Part shown: positions 61,701 to 64,000 of the stretch, one piece after another
Layout: each line of letters begins with the position of its first letter
Position numbering within the stretch: the first letter of the stretch is position 1
Source: Bemisia tabaci
Taxonomy: Eukaryota; Arthropoda; Insecta; Hemiptera; Aleyrodidae
Direction of reading: 5' to 3'
DNA: 64,000 bases
Assembly (NCBI RefSeq): GCF_918797505.1
Contig: NC_092794.1
Location: forward strand, 28,030,218 to 28,094,217
Notes under the pieces: generated by a model
What the model was told of the DNA's origin: nothing
Seen by the model: only the letters and a program-made list of their open reading frames with translations
The model's database searches: none
Translations under genes and position numbers: made by a program

Positions 61701-63473
61701 AATGTTAAATTGGTTTTTGTTGTGTAACCAACCAATCGCTTCGAAATCACATCTCTTCAATGAGGATAACCTCTCGTTTCAAAAAGAGAATATTTTATTT
61801 TTACCTACTCAAGGATAATTTTTTATAATGTATTGTGTTTCCAAGACACAAAATTCTGAATACATCACAGAATATACATTTTTCTCCATTCCAGCTTTGC
61901 CATCTGCACCTGATCTGTACCGTGAGCATTAAGTTTATGTCAATAATGCCATGTATGCTGTAACAGCACAATGGCACAACACTTGTCTCTTGATCTGGGG
62001 GTTGTGAATTTTAATCCCTGTGTTTTTTTTTCTAATCTCCCATGCAACTTAGGTTTTAAATTGTTTTTCCTTTTAATATGCATTCGCAAAAATTCCTTTC
62101 TAGGGTTCTCCTCTGAAGTATAATAATGAAGCAAATTAAAGTTGTTATTGTGCAAGGGATTAGAAGAAAAGAACGTATATGTACATTTTATGGGGCAAAG
62201 ATTGCACTCATAGCCTCCTGATTGTCAAGCAAGCTCTTTCACTGGGCCACCACATCGGAAATGGCAGTGAACGTAATCTCAGTGCTCATGGAGTTGGGTG
62301 TTTGTCTGGCATTTTCAGACAATTCCCTCAAACAGCCTGAAAAACACTTCTTCTAAGCCTCCTTTTGTAAATTTAAACGGTTCAGTTTTTTTTCCATGCC
62401 ACTGGAAGCCATGAATTTGCAATGTTATTTGCATTTAATGTAATTTGCATCTAAGAGATCAAAATTTGGATAGCTTTTTCTTAAAACTACGGTTATTGAA
62501 GAACAAATGTAAAAAAATCAAGATCTAAATTTGGTCCCTAATTTTTAGTCATTTTTTGTGTCAAAATTTTATAATGATGTTCTTAGATTTTAAATGCTGA
62601 GGCCCCTCCCCTTGTGAACGATCATGTTTGTAATGGACCACTAGACAAGGAACGAATTTCAGCATTCTGATACATGTTTCCCAACCAAAATTTCACGGAA
62701 AGCACGATGCGCACAACGAAAATTACGGAAATCAACTCCGTACGAAGGTATTTAATAATTCTTGGTGCAAGAATTGAAACCACCCGCTCATAAAAACTCA
62801 ATGCTCTATGTGATTCACATCGCGCGCTAAACGTTATCATGAATGTCTCTGCGATAAAATAAATCTGGCAAAGTCAATCTTGGCGCTTTGGCTCAGCTAT
62901 AGCAAATTCCTCATAGTTTGAACAACATGGTGGGAAATGAACATTGCTCGATTGAGAAGTTCGCTGAAACCATTGTAGTGCACGATTTGACTCACGTAGA
63001 GCTTTGAGTTCTTGTGAGCGGGCAGTTCAAATTCCTCGTAACCAATGTGGAATAAAAATGTTAATATCTCCGTCAGGAGTTGGTTTCAGTAATTTTCGTT
63101 GCGCGAATCGTGTTCTACGTGAAATTCTGGTTAAGAAACATGTATCAGAATGCTTAAATTCGTACCTTGTCTAGTGTTCCATTTCAACAAAGTATGATTT
63201 CTTTAGAATTGCTTTGCAAACTATCCTTCATTTGATGGCAACCAATTTTTCCAGGCAAATAGCGCTTCGCGGGGGAGCTATTTTGTGAAACCCCCTCTAT
63301 CGCCATTCTCCCTTTTTTTCACTGAACGGAGTATGGAACTGGAGTATCGGAAGAAGTCTCACCGAGAACCGGTTGAAAGTCACCAACCATTTGGCGCAGA
63401 ACCTGTTGCAGAACCACCCACCCTTGCTACTCCTCGATTCAACACCTATTTAGATATTATCATCTCATTATTG
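46759..63473 (+). CDS. ADCY9: Adenylyl cyclase type 9-like, 11 coding exons, 3' part beyond the window
   Basis: This membrane enzyme makes cAMP from ATP. Exons: 46759-47090, 47453-48017, 48712-48858, 49395-49623, 50831-51085, 53458-54051, 54958-55052, 56614-56742, 59244-59319, 61326-61438, 63255-63473 (918 aa so far); all junctions are GT-AG and phase-consistent. Exon 1 is the cytosolic N terminus with [16 protein letters not shown], diagnostic of class 9. Exon 2 has six hydrophobic helices (about residues 111-275) and ends KEKMIHS. Exons 3-5 form C1a: [11 protein letters not shown] with metal-ligand Asp356, [11 protein letters not shown] with Asp400, and [20 protein letters not shown]. Exons 6-10 are a long Ser-rich C1b linker including [15 protein letters not shown] and [22 protein letters not shown]. 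Exon 11 (YFVKPPL..) enters the second membrane domain. The second membrane domain and C2 lie past base 64,000. The start is the first ATG after an in-frame stop at 46720; an upstream exon joined at 46729 is possible. Confidence 0.93.
52021..52105 (-). mobile_element. GC-rich multi-hairpin cassette ending CCCCCTAGT, Helitron-3'-end-like
   Basis: On the - strand: GGGCCGCGAAGCGGCCC, GGCGCGGAGCGCC, GGGCCGCGTAGCGGCC and GGGGGCGTAGCCCCC, four short hairpins in a row, then TAGT. The last hairpin merges with a CTAG terminus. Layout and wording match 14441-14505. It lies in cyclase intron 5. Confidence 0.45.
52283..52385 (-). repeat. tRNA-like sequence, probable head of a tRNA-derived SINE
   Basis: On the - strand, ATCTCATG and CATGAGAT close an 8-bp acceptor-like stem. 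TGGCCAAGTCGTCTAAGACG resembles a Leu/Ser-type A box and D arm, and GGGTTCGATCCC is a near-consensus B box. The anticodon arm is not convincing, so a functional tRNA is unlikely; a Pol III-promoted SINE head is the better reading. Confidence 0.5.
52524..52820 (+). repeat. Diverged tandem duplication, ~180-bp period
   Basis: AAAAAAACCTGGG begins both copies (CCTGGG at 52531 and 52711). Both continue with AAAATCTGAA, CAATT(A/G)CCCGTCGAT, CCGCAAAAA and GGTAGAACGCT. About 1.6 units. Confidence 0.7.
55741..55804 (+). mobile_element. 36-bp A-rich insertion flanked by 14-bp target duplication
   Basis: AAAAGCGCTTTTCC occurs at 55741-55754 and again at 55791-55804. Between them are 36 bases with an AATAAA hexamer followed by an A-rich (AAAG)n tail. 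This is what an extremely 5'-truncated retroposon insertion would leave. It lies in cyclase intron 7. Confidence 0.55.
57175..58284. mobile_element. 1.1-kb element with CCAGATAACA inverted ends
   Basis: CCAGATAACA at the left and TGTTATCTGG at the right are exact inverses, followed on both sides by AACGTT-rich words. The left part carries a string of near-repeats such as GTGTCTACATTGCAGG, GACGTGGCAGTGACTACATT and ACGTTGTCAGCAACAACG. No transposase and no clear target duplication. In cyclase intron 8. Confidence 0.65.
59906..60016. repeat. Dispersed repeat, copy 2 (pair with 6861-6986)
   Basis: Same word order as 6861-6986: AAGGCCGTTTT, TTGAATTTCCTC, GAATGCATCATGATTTGGTC. A short G run lies just upstream (59883-59891). 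Confidence 0.6.
60128..61234. mobile_element. 1.1-kb non-autonomous hAT-type element
   Basis: Inverted ends TAGGGGTCTGCGAAGCG and CGCTTCGCGGACCCCTA are flanked by an exact 8-bp duplication TTTATTTC (60120-60127 and 61235-61242), a hAT signature. The interior has a second inverted pair (about 60297-60350 and 60528-60585; CGATAGACGAT, AATTCCGATCAAAGTAG) and no recognisable transposase. In cyclase intron 9, same orientation as no gene. Confidence 0.85.
61957..62021 (+). repeat. Decayed tRNA-like SINE head
   Basis: AACAGCACAATGGCACAACA recalls an A box and D arm. GGGGGTTGTGAATTTTAATC followed by CC recalls a T arm whose GTTCGAATCC B box has mutated. A T run follows. In cyclase intron 10. Confidence 0.4.
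62190..62254 (-). repeat. Decayed tRNA-like SINE head, opposite strand
   Basis: On the - strand, GTGGTGGCCCAGTGAAAGAG recalls A box/D arm, then TTGCTTGACAATCAGGAGGC, then ATGAGTGCAATCTTTGCCCC in the T-arm position. It sits about 170 bases from the other tRNA-like head. Confidence 0.4.
62632..63184. mobile_element. ~550-bp foldback element with CACTAGACAAGG ends
   Basis: Left ATGGACCACTAGACAAGG and inverted right ATGGAACACTAGACAAGG lead into arms of about 190 bases sharing ACGAATTT, GCATTCTGATACATGTTTC, CAACGAAAATTAC and AACTCC. It ends only 70 bases before the acceptor of cyclase exon 11. Confidence 0.7.
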
Positions 63474-63509
63474 GTTAGTGAATTCCATTGATATCAACTT
63501 TCACACGTA

Positions 63510-63851
63510 TTAGTACAATCGTTTACCATCAGAAATGAGGCATTGTGTGCCGAAAGGGCACTTTTTAGAAAACCTTGGTTCAAGATACAAGCGATTGAAA
63601 GATAGAATGTTGTTCCTATCATAATGTATCGCAATATCAATGTGGTATCCTTCAACAGAAGGGTTAGGTGGCTCAAAAAAGTAAAAACTGGGTACTTGCA
63701 CATCACAGTTGGCGTATTTCATATTTAACAGAACTTTCAATGCATTTTTCTCACAACGAGGTGCCCAGTTATTGGCCACTTTTTGTGCTGTGTCCTTAAT
63801 TTTCTCCGTCACTTTACGCCAAAAATTTAACTCGAAACCAGAGAAAATCAA
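63510..63851 (-). CDS. Unidentified ORF fragment antisense in cyclase intron 11
   Basis: A 113-codon frame with balanced, protein-like composition (for example NFWRKVTEKIKD, FYFFEPPNPSVEGYHIDIAI, GTQCLISDG). It has no ATG at its 5' end; an in-frame stop lies just upstream. A second - strand frame stays open from the window edge (63999) to a stop at 63814, overlapping the first by about 38 bases in another frame. The two could be parts of one frame-shifted or spliced gene, or transposon debris. I do not recognise the family. Confidence 0.3.
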   Translation of the reverse strand: MIFSGFELNFWRKVTEKIKDTAQKVANNWAPRCEKNALKVLLNMKYANCDVQVPSFYFFEPPNPSVEGYHIDIAIHYDRNNILSFNRLYLEPRFSKKCPFGTQCLISDGKRLY

Positions 63852-64000
63852 GGACTTTATTTAAACGCAAAAACGTCAGGGGTGACATTTTACTCATGAA
63901 TGTTGGGCCCAAGAACGTTTGCGGAAGCATATTCACCTTAAAATGACTCGGAGAATTAAAATAACCTTTTAGATGTTCCATGAAATATTTGGAAGCTTTT

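Overview
The window is a piece of an AT-rich animal nuclear genome. It holds spliced genes with GT-AG introns, an animal Rho GTPase, a metazoan class 9 adenylyl cyclase, and a dense load of short inverted-repeat DNA transposons. Protein matches and repeat style point to an insect, probably a hemipteran such as a whitefly; that placement is inference, because no species-diagnostic marker is present.

Layout. Bases 1-27,280 hold no gene I can support. This stretch is a patchwork of non-autonomous DNA elements: palindromic MITEs, long foldback elements, one element nested inside another, two hAT-like or MULE-like insertions with clean target duplications, and a ~6 kb structure (about 19,470-25,420) whose ends carry inverted tandem arrays of a ~173-bp unit. 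Bases 27,801-28,379 encode an intact, intronless Rho1 (RhoA) GTPase on the + strand, preceded by two perfect TGACGTCA (CRE/ATF) octamers. Bases 28,724-35,144 are AT-rich and intergenic. Bases 35,145-44,544 (- strand) are a complete seven-exon Vps51 gene (753 aa) encoding a GARP/EARP tethering subunit. After a 2.2 kb divergent intergenic region, bases 46,759-63,473 (+ strand) carry the first eleven coding exons (918 aa) of an adenylyl cyclase type 9 gene (ADCY9/Drosophila Ac13E group). They cover the N terminus, first six-helix membrane domain, C1a catalytic half, a long C1b linker, and the start of the second membrane domain. The gene runs off the right edge.

The three genes are separate housekeeping or signalling genes: Rho1 (cytoskeleton), Vps51 (endosome-to-Golgi tethering), cyclase (cAMP). 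Nothing suggests an operon-like relation. Rho1 and Vps51 converge; Vps51 and the cyclase diverge. All splice sites given were read by eye; every junction keeps frame and phase and each exon fits its family in order.

The most interesting unexplained structures are the ~6 kb foldback element with inverted tandem arrays, the near-perfect long hairpin nested in a MITE, the Helitron-like GC hairpin ends, a 36-bp A-rich insertion with a 14-bp target duplication, the unusual number of 14-21-bp G/C homopolymers, and an unidentified antisense ORF at the right edge.
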